A DNA stretch of 64,000 bases from an uncultured Bryobacterales bacterium (GTDB lineage Bacteria > Acidobacteriota > Terriglobia > Bryobacterales > UBA6623), in the NCBI GenBank assembly GCA_951813065.1, contig CATOTH010000006.1, positions 186,001 to 250,000 of the forward strand, given 5' to 3'. The position numbers and the translations under genes were made by a program. Below the pieces are notes generated by a model that made no database searches, had not been told where the DNA came from, and worked only from the letters and a program-made list of their open reading frames with translations. Position 1 is the stretch's first letter. Every line of letters starts with the position of its first letter. This document shows, one piece after another, positions 9,874 through 18,866 of the stretch.

Positions 9874-10890
9874 CTAATACTCTTTTTCCATGTCCACCAC
9901 GTTGCGCAACCGTTCGCCGGCACCGAAGCGGGCGATGTTCTCCATGTAGAGCCTGATTCGGAGCTGGCCTCCGAGCAATCCTTGTGTCGCGACATGGGGT
10001 GTGATGATCGCGTTGTCGAACTTCCACAAGGGGTGCCCCTTCGGCAGCGGCTCTGGATCAGTGACGTCCACACCGGCGCCAGCCAGGTGCTGCCGGTCGA
10101 GCGCCTTGACCAACGCGGACATGTCGTAGAGCTTCCCGCGAGAAAGCGCTATGAAGTAGCTTCCACGTTTCATCAGTTCGAACTGGGCCGGGCCAAGCAT
10201 GCCTGCGCTGTCTTTGGTGTGCGGCGCGCACACAAACACGGCATCAGCCTCGGGGATCACTTGGTCCAGCCGGTCCGGGAAAACCATGCGGTCAAAGCTT
10301 TGCCTCGGCGGGAATTCGTCCGGGTCAACTCCGATCACCGTCATGCCGAAGGCCTTGGCTCTTCGCGCCACGTTGGACCCGATGCCGCCGGTCCCGATCA
10401 CAAGCGCGGTCTTGCCTTCCAACTCCTCCAGATCGTATGATCCGCGCCTCCAGGTCTCGTTTGTCCGATCGCTGATGAAGAAATTGAGCTTGCGGGTCAG
10501 GGCGAGTAACATGGCGAAGCCATGGTCTGCGATGGCAGCTGAAGAAAGCGTCTGCGCATTTGTCATTACGACGTTGCTATCGACCAGTTCCGGGTAGAGG
10601 TAGGGCTTAACGCCGGCGCTCGTAATCTGCACCCATTCAAGATTTTCCGCAGCTTGGACCGCCGCACGTGTGGGATTGCCGATGATGGCGTGTGCATCGG
10701 CCACCTCTCGCAGAAGGTTGGCGTCACCCGGACCTCGAGCCGCCACATGGGTGATTGTGACGTTCGAAGGGCTGGCTGCTTGGAGTTCCGAAATGATTTC
10801 GCTTGACTGGCCAATCACAACTACCTTTCGCTGTTGCGCTTGGAGGGGTAGGAGAAGGGCTGCTGTCAGTAATGCAAGAAGGACTCTCAT
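9874..10890 (-). CDS. D-2-hydroxyacid dehydrogenase with an N-terminal signal peptide
   Basis: A 338-residue NAD(P)-dependent D-2-hydroxyacid dehydrogenase. The cofactor site reads GTGGIG, and the catalytic triad of the family is present: Arg in ALSRGKLYD, Glu in DPEPLP, His in ITPHVAT. I chose ATG 10888-10890, which starts a clear signal peptide (MRVLLALLTAALLLPLQAQ). Such dehydrogenases are normally cytoplasmic because they need NAD, so the leader is odd. An upstream in-frame ATG adds 25 residues but does not remove the hydrophobic stretch. Substrate unknown. It faces the GH38-like gene and has no operon partner. Confidence 0.82.
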   Translation of the reverse strand: MRVLLALLTAALLLPLQAQQRKVVVIGQSSEIISELQAASPSNVTITHVAARGPGDANLLREVADAHAIIGNPTRAAVQAAENLEWVQITSAGVKPYLYPELVDSNVVMTNAQTLSSAAIADHGFAMLLALTRKLNFFISDRTNETWRRGSYDLEELEGKTALVIGTGGIGSNVARRAKAFGMTVIGVDPDEFPPRQSFDRMVFPDRLDQVIPEADAVFVCAPHTKDSAGMLGPAQFELMKRGSYFIALSRGKLYDMSALVKALDRQHLAGAGVDVTDPEPLPKGHPLWKFDNAIITPHVATQGLLGGQLRIRLYMENIARFGAGERLRNVVDMEKEY

Positions 10891-11070
10891 GATGGTGTTG
10901 TGGCTCGGGCCGGGCTCAGCCAGCATACTACGCAGCGAGCCATGCGGAGGCTCCCGGCGGAGCATTAAGTTGAAACTGCTGCGGGCGCGGTCCGTTGCAG
11001 AACGATGGCTCGCCGAACCGGGTGCCCAGACTTTCCGTGTTCCAAACTGTCCAGGGCGGCCGACAGCGAG

Positions 11071-11868
11071 CTAGGGCGCTTTACGATCTAGGGCGTCTCG
11101 CAATACCGCGACAATCGATTCCACTTGCTCGCGTTCCAGGATGTCGTAGTGAGTGCAGACAATCCAATGGATGTCCTGGCCGTTTTGAACGACTTGGCTC
11201 CAAGACCGGCCAATGCAGGTGAAATCCAAGAACTGTATCCAGGACCTTCGGGGTCGAACGCAGGTCACGCGAACTGGGCACGGTCCAAGGTCGTGGCCCT
11301 TGAGAACGGCGGTGTGCGTGCACAGTCCCTCATCCGACGCCCAGCGAAGCAGCCGGCTGTTCCATCGACGAATGATGCTCCAACGGATCCTGTTGGTAAG
11401 GCTGGTCAGATTGCAGAGCTTGTAGAGACTCAAATAGAGAATCGCAATCCACATCGCACACTTCACAGGCGGGTCCAGCGCAACCAAGAGGTCGACCTCG
11501 TCTCCCCTGCGATCCAGTTCCCGTGCGATCTCAACTGCGAAGATGCCTCCCAGGGAATAGCCGACGAGACGGTACGGACCCGTAGGCTGCACATGCTTCA
11601 GCGACTCAACGTACATCGACACTAGCCAATCGACAGGCTTGGCGGGAAGTGTCAGACCGAGCTTTGCCGCCGGAGGCCTTAGTCCGTAGACGGGCTGGTC
11701 GCGTCCAAGGACGGCGACATGGGCCCTGAATCTGCGGAGGTCGCCGTGACCAGCAGGAGCGAAGAACAGAGGCGGTTTGTCTCCTTCTTCCTGAAGGCAG
11801 ACCAGCACGCTGGCATCGTTTCCGCGTCTTTGCTGGCGTGCCCAGGTCGGGGCTGTATCAGTCGCCAT
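11071..11868 (-). CDS. thioesterase-domain protein (alpha/beta hydrolase of the NRPS/PKS thioesterase type)
   Basis: A 265-residue protein with the thioesterase fold used to release or edit acyl chains on carrier proteins. The opening PLFFAPAGHGDLRRF resembles the oxyanion strand, the nucleophile elbow is GYSLGG, a VALDPP strand follows, and a late CTHYDIL histidine could complete the triad. There is no neighbouring NRPS or PKS gene, so it is a stand-alone enzyme here. It follows the patatin gene on the same strand about 200 bases downstream. The natural acyl substrate cannot be told from the sequence. Confidence 0.72.
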   Translation of the reverse strand: MATDTAPTWARQQRRGNDASVLVCLQEEGDKPPLFFAPAGHGDLRRFRAHVAVLGRDQPVYGLRPPAAKLGLTLPAKPVDWLVSMYVESLKHVQPTGPYRLVGYSLGGIFAVEIARELDRRGDEVDLLVALDPPVKCAMWIAILYLSLYKLCNLTSLTNRIRWSIIRRWNSRLLRWASDEGLCTHTAVLKGHDLGPCPVRVTCVRPRRSWIQFLDFTCIGRSWSQVVQNGQDIHWIVCTHYDILEREQVESIVAVLRDALDRKAP

Positions 11869-12068
11869 GGCAGACGGTTCCCGAATGTGGCTGGCTCACC
11901 CAATGTCTCCGATCTGAGCAATTTCCTGCCGGCGCCGCCAGAGGGTCACGGCGCGTTCGGCGATTCGACCTCAACCGCTACCTGCCTACACCCATTCGCG
12001 CACCCAGACCGGGCAGGGAGGTGTCGCGTTCGTTCACGATTCCGCCAAGCGTCAAACGGCAACGGGCT

Positions 12069-14339
12069 TCATCGCTCCTGTTCTGTCCACGAGCGAAGTC
12101 TGGGCAGGCTGTAAGTGTATCCAATCTCCATCGCCTCGTCAGCGACGGTGACGTCCAGGATGTCGAACTGTCCGACAGGAGGTCTGAGGTAGAGGTCGGC
12201 GATGTCCTCGTCGATGAGTTGCTGGCGGTTGGAGATGCTTCCCAAGGCGCCGGCCCGATGGACAATGGAGATAATGCCCGGCATGCTCAGTCTGTTCGTG
12301 AAGGGGTTGATCCGGTTCCAAGCGATTTGCCAGCCCGACGGGCTCTCCAAGTTGGGAGCGCGAATGTCGAAGTCAACGGGTGGCACGACATCGACGGCTA
12401 TGAGGGATCCCGCCTGGATCTCCTCGCGCATCCTGTCCACCGGAAGATTGTTCAGCAAGCAGCCGTCATAGAGCAAATCGCCGTTCATGACCACCGGGGA
12501 CACCAAGCCAGGCAGGGTGCTGCTCGCCCGCGCAGCCCTCCACAATGAGCCTGTTTGATGGATGACGGTTTCTGCCCGGGTCAGGTTGCTCGAAACACAA
12601 AAATAGGGGATCCAGAGATCTTCGATATTCGTTTCCCCGAACAGGGTCTGCAGGCAATTGTCAAACCGCCGGCCGCGGATGAGGGAAATGAAGGGGATCG
12701 TGTAATCACTGAGCATCCCTTTCACAAGCGACTTGAGCGAATCAATCGTTTGGTCCAGTTCTTCCGAGTAGGAGTATGCCCCGGCGATGATGGAACCGAA
12801 GCTGACTCCGGCGATGAAATCGATAGCGAGTCCCGATTCGCGTAAGGCCCTGATCACACCGACATGAGCAAATCCGCGATAACCGCCGCCGCTGAGGACT
12901 AACCCTAGTTCACGTCCGGACACGTGGCGGACGATTCTTTCCAAATCGGAATGATTCCCTGGACGGGCATGGAAATGCCGATCCACACTCCGCTCGCTCA
13001 GCCATCGAAGCGTGCCCTCCGGCTGGGACGTGTCGGGAGGATGAATGAGGACAAGTATCTTCTGCAGTCTCGCGCCTCGGGTTTCTTCATCCCGCAGAAG
13101 TTGTGTCTCTGTTGCGGTCAACTTCGGCGTTTCGCGAGCAGTGCCGACGAGTATGATTTCGTCGGCCTGACGAATACATCGCTTTGTCCAGTTGGTAAGG
13201 CCGTAGTCAACAGGGCAAACCATGTAGTGAAGGTCTGTTTCCTGCTGATTGATCCATGCGAGAATACGCGCGTCTTCAGGAGTGCCTTCGGCTGCTTGGC
13301 AAATCCCCGGAACACCCAGAAAGGTGTCGATCATCTCACCTGTGACGAGAAATGCTTCCTGATGCTGCGATAGAGTTCCGCTGAATTCCTCCGCGAACTC
13401 GCCCAGGTCGATGTCACGGGTTATGGGAACAAGAACGATGTTCCTGCAGATTATCCGCAAAGAATCCTTACGGAAGACGCCCCGCAGCTTCAGCGACAAG
13501 AGGCGCATCATCCACTGGCTCAGCTTGGGATACTTCTCAGCCATTTCTAGGAAATCCTGGCGCGAGAACTCCAGCAGGGCAGAATCGCGGGCCGCCACCA
13601 CTGTAGTCGTCTGCGCATCGTCGGTGAACACGCCGGATTCGCCAACGGTCCCCCCTTGGACGATTTCGTCAGCGACCTTCTTCCCACCCAAGTCGTCCGT
13701 CGCGATCTCATGGAGGCGCCCGCTGACCAGAACAAAGAGGCGGTCCGATACTTCTCCCTTTCCGATGAGGGTCTTTTCGCGTCTCACATGCCGCCATGTC
13801 AGCCGCTGCTCGATGTCCGCAAGAATGTCGTCCGACAAGTCGCCGAACATATTGCCCAGCACCTGCGCCAACTCCAGCCGGTGAAATCGCGGCGCGAAGA
13901 TCGCCTGTAGCTTCTCGTTGGCGTCGGGATTTGCAGCCAGATACCGGTCCAGTCGTTCCTTGGCTAGCCTGACTAGCCGGGCCGGGAAGATGCATCTGAT
14001 TGCAGCCGAACCCTGTCGACCCGTCAGGGCCCCCATTTCTCCGACAGCGTCCCCCGCGGCAAGGGTCGTCACAACTTCCGCATCATCATCGGTCGCGCTG
14101 CCTTGCTCACGCGTGGCCTGTAGAATTTCAAGTCTTCCCGAAGCAACGAAATAGAGGGCATCGCCGTGCTGCCCGTCGAGGAAAAGGGCCTCTTGCGCTC
14201 CAAGTTCGACCCAGTCCAGGTCTGGGCTCAACCCATCCAGAGTCGAGCGGTCGACCGCTCGCATGAGAGGACTGTCCGCGATGACTTGGACCGGATCACC
14301 CATGGGCGATTTCCCTTGCGCTGCCGGGTTAGATGGCAT
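12069..14339 (-). CDS. NTE-like patatin phospholipase with two cyclic-nucleotide-binding domains
   Basis: A 756-residue protein built like neuropathy target esterase. Two cNMP-binding folds fill about residues 15-145 (GDALYFVASGRLEIL, AGDAVGEMGAL) and 155-285 (SDRLFVLVSGRLHEI, GGTVGESGVF). A linker of about 180 residues leads to a patatin domain starting near residue 480. The lipase has its glycine-rich loop (LVLSGGGYRGFAHVGV), nucleophile elbow GVSFGS and the catalytic Asp in YDGCLLNNLP, so it should be active on lysophospholipids or phospholipids. Whether cyclic nucleotides really bind is open. GGAG lies seven bases before ATG 14337-14339. No membrane anchor is visible. Confidence 0.9.
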   Translation of the reverse strand: MPSNPAAQGKSPMGDPVQVIADSPLMRAVDRSTLDGLSPDLDWVELGAQEALFLDGQHGDALYFVASGRLEILQATREQGSATDDDAEVVTTLAAGDAVGEMGALTGRQGSAAIRCIFPARLVRLAKERLDRYLAANPDANEKLQAIFAPRFHRLELAQVLGNMFGDLSDDILADIEQRLTWRHVRREKTLIGKGEVSDRLFVLVSGRLHEIATDDLGGKKVADEIVQGGTVGESGVFTDDAQTTTVVAARDSALLEFSRQDFLEMAEKYPKLSQWMMRLLSLKLRGVFRKDSLRIICRNIVLVPITRDIDLGEFAEEFSGTLSQHQEAFLVTGEMIDTFLGVPGICQAAEGTPEDARILAWINQQETDLHYMVCPVDYGLTNWTKRCIRQADEIILVGTARETPKLTATETQLLRDEETRGARLQKILVLIHPPDTSQPEGTLRWLSERSVDRHFHARPGNHSDLERIVRHVSGRELGLVLSGGGYRGFAHVGVIRALRESGLAIDFIAGVSFGSIIAGAYSYSEELDQTIDSLKSLVKGMLSDYTIPFISLIRGRRFDNCLQTLFGETNIEDLWIPYFCVSSNLTRAETVIHQTGSLWRAARASSTLPGLVSPVVMNGDLLYDGCLLNNLPVDRMREEIQAGSLIAVDVVPPVDFDIRAPNLESPSGWQIAWNRINPFTNRLSMPGIISIVHRAGALGSISNRQQLIDEDIADLYLRPPVGQFDILDVTVADEAMEIGYTYSLPRLRSWTEQER

Positions 14340-14983
14340 TACAGTGCTCCAAGCATGGACGGAACGGCCCGCGCCAGGCTGGGCACCTCATACGATGGGC
14401 CGGCCGGCTCGGCCCCGCAACTCCCGGAACACCGTACCGAACTGAACCGCCGTGGAGGTTCCCCGTCGACTTGCCGACATTTGGGCGACTGCTCGTTGCC
14501 CGGCGTCCGCGGTCCTGTATCGTGGAGGTCAGCAAGCTGTCTTGATTCCCGGCGAAACGATTGCGAAGCCTAGCCCCGTTTCCGCCGGAAGTTTCGTCCA
14601 ATTGTAGTGGATCTACGCTCGGGAGTCCGGGCATTACACGTGCGTCCATTGCGAGCCCAACTCCAGATCCAAGACGGGCACCGGCCAAATGCCGATGCGG
14701 GTTCGATCGTCACGCTGAGAGTTACCAGGGGATTGGGTTGATGCCCCTTGCCAGCTCTACGGCGGCCATTGCCGGTACTATCAATGTGACTCCGGGCTGG
14801 CGGTTCGTTTCGAGGGAGTCAAGCCGCCGAAATCACCGGGAGCTCTTCAGCATCAGGTGTCCCGCAATCCTCCGTCCTTGGCCGAACATGACCAGGGACT
14901 GCTCGAGCGTTCTCCTCAAGAAGCTATGGCGAGTCAGTCCACGTTTCGATACCGGTACAATCTTGCAACGGGACATACCGAAC
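14340..14983. other. intergenic region between divergent genes
   Basis: This 644-base gap separates the patatin gene (minus) from the alpha/beta hydrolase (plus). An in-frame extension of the hydrolase is open back to 14561, but it would put an unstructured segment rich in Arg, Ser and Pro before a perfect signal peptide, so I treat the gap as non-coding. A TACAAT box sits at 14956-14961. Nothing else recognisable is seen. Confidence 0.55.
14956..14961 (+). promoter_or_regulatory. -10-like box TACAAT ahead of the alpha/beta hydrolase gene
   Basis: GGTACAATCT lies 22 bases before ATG 14984 and repeats the ten bases found before the CRTAC1-type gene. No matching -35 box is apparent. Confidence 0.3.
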
Positions 14984-15892
14984 ATGCGGATCGGCCTAGC
15001 ACTTGGAATGCTCGCCATAGTGGCACAAACGGCGCATCCACTGCGAGCGCAGCACGGGGTCGAGCGGAATGTCGTCTACGGGATGTACTCTGGCCTAGCG
15101 CTGTTGATGGATGTTCACAGGCCGGAAGAGCCCAACGGCATTGGATTGATTCATATATCCGGCAGTGGCTGGAGCGCGCGGCTTAGCCTCGATGCGCGAC
15201 CCCTCAAAGAGGCCGGCCATGTCCGGATTGAGGCTCTGCCGTTGGTTGAGAAGGGCTACACCGTGTTCACGGTTAATCACCGTGCAACCCCCCGGTTCCG
15301 CTATCCGGCACCACTTGAAGATGTTCAGCGCGCCGTGCGGTTCATTCGCTTCCACGCAGATCGTTACGGCATCGATCCTGACAGGATCGGTGCCATTGGC
15401 GGCTCATCTGGAGGGCATTTGGTCAGCATGCTTGGCGTGTTGGACGGTGAAGGCGACGCCGAATCCGAGAGCGAGATTGACCGCATGAGTGCGAAGGTGC
15501 AGTGTGTCGTCGCCCGCGCAACACCGGCCGAATTCGTTGCTGGCCCCTCTGGAAGCGGGGCCTTGGCGTTGTTTCTCGGGGCACGTCTCAGTAAGGGAGC
15601 TCATCCCGACTCTCCTGAAATGAGAATAGCTCGCGATGCATCCCCTGTGTCTCATGTCACACCCGATGATCCTCCGATCCTGCTCATTCACGGCGACAAG
15701 GACGATGTCGTTCCTTACGATCAGTCGGTGAACTTCGCCAAGAAGTTGTCGCAAGCAGGGGTGCCGTCAAAGCTGATCCAAGTGCCGGAAGCCGGCCACG
15801 GACCAAGCTTTCCCGGGGCCGAAGAACCGGCAGATATTGGTTCGTGGGCGGCGGAGTGGTTTGGGTCTCACTTGCTCGGCCGATCCGGCTAA
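14984..15892 (+). CDS. exported alpha/beta hydrolase (BD-FAE/dienelactone hydrolase-like esterase)
   Basis: A 302-residue hydrolase with signal peptide (MRIGLALGMLAIVAQTAHPLRAQ). The oxyanion-type loop HISGSGW, the nucleophile elbow GGSSGGH in a strand after DPDRIGAIG, the Asp in LLIHGDKDDVVPY and the His in PEAGHGP form the expected catalytic set. It resembles carbohydrate-esterase-like hydrolases often found near glycan-degrading genes, but the substrate is not defined. Start chosen at the signal peptide. Confidence 0.82.
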   Translation: MRIGLALGMLAIVAQTAHPLRAQHGVERNVVYGMYSGLALLMDVHRPEEPNGIGLIHISGSGWSARLSLDARPLKEAGHVRIEALPLVEKGYTVFTVNHRATPRFRYPAPLEDVQRAVRFIRFHADRYGIDPDRIGAIGGSSGGHLVSMLGVLDGEGDAESESEIDRMSAKVQCVVARATPAEFVAGPSGSGALALFLGARLSKGAHPDSPEMRIARDASPVSHVTPDDPPILLIHGDKDDVVPYDQSVNFAKKLSQAGVPSKLIQVPEAGHGPSFPGAEEPADIGSWAAEWFGSHLLGRSG

Positions 15893-16260
15893 GTGATACG
15901 TATGCCCCGGCGACCGTAACGAGGAATGAGGTCAGAGGATTGTCGATACAGAGTGTTCCCGAGCCCGACTTTCGGTCGATTGGCAAGGCGATGGCCCTTT
16001 GGATGACTCTTGGTTGCCGAGACTAGATCTCTCGGACGCCCAGCACTGATCTGTGAATCATCCACACGAGTCTCTTCAGGTTGAAAACATGCGGCATTCG
16101 GCAGGACGTCGTCGTTGGGTGCAGGATTGGTCATCCATCGAAGGGAACTGGCTCGTCTTGTTGCACTCCTGCTTTCCCCACCAGCAATAGACCGATGCCG
16201 GGCTACGACACCGTTTGCCCTGTTACAATGTAGTCGTTAGTCTACATGTAGGGAAGACTA
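15893..16260. other. intergenic region holding the vapBC promoter
   Basis: There is no supported gene in this 368-base stretch. Its last 50 bases carry an extended -10 box and nested inverted repeats before vapB. Confidence 0.55.
16221..16260 (+). promoter_or_regulatory. vapBC promoter and probable operator
   Basis: An extended -10 box TGTTACAAT lies at 16221-16229. Downstream are the perfect palindrome CTACATGTAG (16242-16251) and the inverted pair TAGTCT (16238-16243) and AGACTA (16255-16260) that ends at the vapB start codon. VapB-type antitoxins bind such palindromes to repress their own operon, so autoregulation is likely. The sites overlap the region where RNA polymerase and ribosomes would bind. 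Confidence 0.5.
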
Positions 16261-16518
16261 ATGGCCCTGAATATCCGAAATCCCGAAGCCGAACGGCTGG
16301 CGGAAAGGTTGGCGCAGCTAACTGGCGAGACAAAGACTCGCGCGGTCACAGTGGCGTTGCAAGACCGGCTGGACCGCGTACTCAGAGAGCGGTCCGGTCG
16401 GAACTTGTCCGAGGAATTGGACGAAATAGCCCTGCACTGTGCATCCCTGCCCGTACTGGATTCTCGCTCGACCGAGGCCATTCTCGGCTATGACGAGGAT
16501 GGCCTGCCATCCTCATGA
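16261..16518 (+). CDS. vapB: VapB-like antitoxin
   Basis: An 85-residue protein of the Rv0623-like (PSK) antitoxin group. The first about 45 residues contain the helix-strand pattern of this DNA-binding family (MALNIRNPEAERLAERLA, then TGETKTRAVTVAL). The C-terminal part (STEAILGYDEDGLPS) is the usual toxin-neutralising tail. The stop overlaps the start of vapC by four bases (ATGA), which couples translation. Binding of VapC and self-repression are known for the family and inferred here. Confidence 0.88.
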   Translation: MALNIRNPEAERLAERLAQLTGETKTRAVTVALQDRLDRVLRERSGRNLSEELDEIALHCASLPVLDSRSTEAILGYDEDGLPSS

Positions 16519-16910
16519 TCATCGACACTTCTGCGCTGGTCGCGATCCTTGGGGACGAGCCTGAGCGCAAGGGGTTCACCTTGGCAATTGAGCAAGCGGA
16601 GAGTTGTGCGATGTCGGTGGTCTCTTTCGTAGAGGCTTCGATGGTCATCGAGGCCCGTCACGGAGCTGACGGCAGACGCGACTTGGACCTGCTGATAGCC
16701 AAAGCCCAAATCGAACTAGCTCCGGTTGATGTTGACCAAGCTCTAGTCGCTCGTGAAGCGTTTCGTCAATACGGCAAGGGGCGCCATCCCGCTGGCTTGA
16801 ACCTCGGCGATTGCTTTGTCTACGCACTGGCCAAGGTGCTCAACCAGCCTTTGCTTTGCAAGGGCAGGGACTTCATCCGCACGGATCTCAACACCCACTT
16901 AACTTGGTGA
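16515..16910 (+). CDS. vapC: VapC toxin, PIN-domain ribonuclease
   Basis: A 131-residue PIN-domain protein. Acidic residues of the metal site are in place: Asp in MIIDTSALVAIL, Glu in SFVEASMV and Asp in NLGDCFVYALA. VapC toxins cut RNA, typically tRNA or rRNA, when freed from VapB. The gene overlaps vapB by four bases and ends in a short tail (TDLNTHLTW) common in this subgroup. All catalytic positions are intact, so the toxin is probably functional. Confidence 0.9.
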   Translation: MIIDTSALVAILGDEPERKGFTLAIEQAESCAMSVVSFVEASMVIEARHGADGRRDLDLLIAKAQIELAPVDVDQALVAREAFRQYGKGRHPAGLNLGDCFVYALAKVLNQPLLCKGRDFIRTDLNTHLTW

Positions 16911-17090
16911 GGGTCAGACGCCCTACCCGAGTTGTAGGCATTTCTCGCGAGCGGATCAGGATGTCACGAACACGCCAGGAGATCCGACAGGTAACCCCCC
17001 AGATTCTTCCCGCAATGGTCCTCCCAAACTTGGCCCGAAAGGCTGGGATTTGCCGGGTCGGGGAGGGCGGAATTGGTGGCGAGGCCGTGG

Positions 17091-18476
17091 TTAGATGTCC
17101 CGGATCTCACGATTCAAGTCCTGCAGCGCCTTTTTCGCGTCTGCAAAGAGCATCAAAGTGTTGTCGCGAGTGAAGAGCATGTTGGGGATGCCTGCGAAGC
17201 CTGGACTGAGACTGCGCTTGACCACCACGACGACTTGCGACTTGTCTACGTCCAGGATGGGCATCCCGAAAATCGGGCTTCCGGGTTCGTCGCGGGCGGC
17301 CGGGTTCACCACGTCGTTCGCGCCGAGGATGATGGCCACATCAGTCTCGGCGAAGGTTGGGTTGGCCGTGTCCATGTCATACAGCCTGTCGTACGGCACA
17401 TCGGCCTCGGCCAGCAACACATTCATGTGACCCGGCATGCGGCCAGCCACCGGATGGATCGCGTACCGTACTTCTGTTCCGCGGGACTCAAGTAGATTCG
17501 CCAGATCCCGGACTGCGTGCTGAGCTTGCGCCACAGCCATGCCGTAGCCGGGAACGATCGTAACAATCCGCGCCGTCTCAAACAGGAGTGCAGCCTCCTC
17601 GGGACTCGTACTCTTCACGCGACCTGTATAGAGATCCTCCTTGGAAGCGCTGGCGGCGGCCTCTCCGAGATCGCCGCGAAGCACGTCCCAAAGCGAGCGG
17701 TTCATCGCCTTGCACATGATTTGGGTGAGGATGAATCCGGATGCTCCGACCAGTGATCCCGAAATGATCAACACGCTATTGCCGAGCACGAACCCTGTGG
17801 CTGCCGCGGCCAGACCCGAACATGAGTTCAACAGGGCGATGATCACTGGCATGTCAGCTCCGCCGACAGCCACTGTTAGGAACAGCCCGTAGACCAGTGC
17901 AGCGGCGCATAGCGCGCCAAACACCCAAACGGCCTCGGGTTCGATCGCATAGTACGTGCCGAATACGATGGCGGCTGACACCGATCCGCCGCTGACGAAC
18001 CGGAGCAAGGCGCCCCTAGGCTGCCAATGGAGCACCCCTTGGAGTTTCGCCCAAGCGACAAGACTGCCACTCAACGTAGCGGATCCGATGAGTGCGGAGA
18101 GCGCACTGGAAACATACACCTGGATCTCGGGCACCCCTGTAATCGCACCAGGCATCATTGCTGCGGCCCCTGCGACAAGGGCGGAGGCTCCGCCACCGAA
18201 GCCGTTGAACGCCGCGACCAACTGTGGCATTGCTGTCATTTGGACCTTGATGGCCCAGATGGCACCGATCACCGTACCGATCGCGACACCAAGGACGATC
18301 AATTCGTAGCTGACGATTTGCCGGTCGACTAGGGTGGCCACGACTGCCAAGAGCATGCCCAGCGCGCCGAGGAAGTTTCCGCGGACCGCGGTGCGGGGCG
18401 ACGTCAACCCCTTCAGCCCGAGGATGAACAAGACTGCTGCCAGCAGGTAGGCCGAGTTGATTAGGTTGGCGTTCAT
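17091..18476 (-). CDS. pntB: NAD(P) transhydrogenase subunit beta
   Basis: A 461-residue inner-membrane protein that carries the NADP(H) domain of proton-translocating transhydrogenase. The N-terminal about 270 residues hold eight or nine membrane helices (AYLLAAVLFILGLKGL, FNGFGGGASALVAGAA). The C-terminal NADP domain shows IVPGYGMAVAQAQHAV, HPVAGRMPGHMNVLLAEA, ILGANDVVNPAA and VVVKRS, as in E. coli PntB. It is the last gene of the pntAA-pntAB-pntB run and starts nine bases after the pntAB stop. The enzyme uses the proton gradient to make NADPH. Confidence 0.96.
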   Translation of the reverse strand: MNANLINSAYLLAAVLFILGLKGLTSPRTAVRGNFLGALGMLLAVVATLVDRQIVSYELIVLGVAIGTVIGAIWAIKVQMTAMPQLVAAFNGFGGGASALVAGAAAMMPGAITGVPEIQVYVSSALSALIGSATLSGSLVAWAKLQGVLHWQPRGALLRFVSGGSVSAAIVFGTYYAIEPEAVWVFGALCAAALVYGLFLTVAVGGADMPVIIALLNSCSGLAAAATGFVLGNSVLIISGSLVGASGFILTQIMCKAMNRSLWDVLRGDLGEAAASASKEDLYTGRVKSTSPEEAALLFETARIVTIVPGYGMAVAQAQHAVRDLANLLESRGTEVRYAIHPVAGRMPGHMNVLLAEADVPYDRLYDMDTANPTFAETDVAIILGANDVVNPAARDEPGSPIFGMPILDVDKSQVVVVVKRSLSPGFAGIPNMLFTRDNTLMLFADAKKALQDLNREIRDI

Positions 18477-18485
18477 TGGACCGGA

Positions 18486-18767
18486 CTACTTCTTACGCCG
18501 AAACATGGCCAACATGCGATTTGTGATCAGGAAGCCGCCGACGACATTCACCGTTGCCAGCACCACTGCGCCAAAGCCAAGGTACTTCGCGACTTCGTGA
18601 CCGGCGCCTCCGGCGGCGACGAGGGCTCCGACGATTGCGATTCCGGAAATCGCATTGGATCCCGACATCAGTGGCGTGTGCAGCGTCGACGGAATCTTGG
18701 TGATGATTTCGAAACCCACGAACACCGCGAGCACGAACACCGTGACCGAGATCAGGAATGCTTCCAT
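18486..18767 (-). CDS. pntAB: NAD(P) transhydrogenase subunit alpha, membrane part (PntAB)
   Basis: A 93-residue membrane protein equal to the C-terminal part of one-chain PntA. Three helices are visible (FLISVTVFVLAVFVGFEI, NAISGIAIVGALVAAGG, GFGAVVLATVNVVGGFLI). I chose ATG 18765-18767 (MEAFLISV) because AAAGGAG lies well placed before it; an upstream ATG adds 13 polar residues. The split alpha subunit, as in Rhodospirillum rubrum, is a known variant. Confidence 0.92.
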   Translation of the reverse strand: MEAFLISVTVFVLAVFVGFEIITKIPSTLHTPLMSGSNAISGIAIVGALVAAGGAGHEVAKYLGFGAVVLATVNVVGGFLITNRMLAMFRRKK

Positions 18768-18866
18768 TGGTGAATCGCTCCTTTCGAACCGTGCGTGCCC
18801 AACCATACGGCGGGATGCTCGCTCTTCATCTCAATTGTGGCCCGCATACGATTGGAGCTAATGGGG

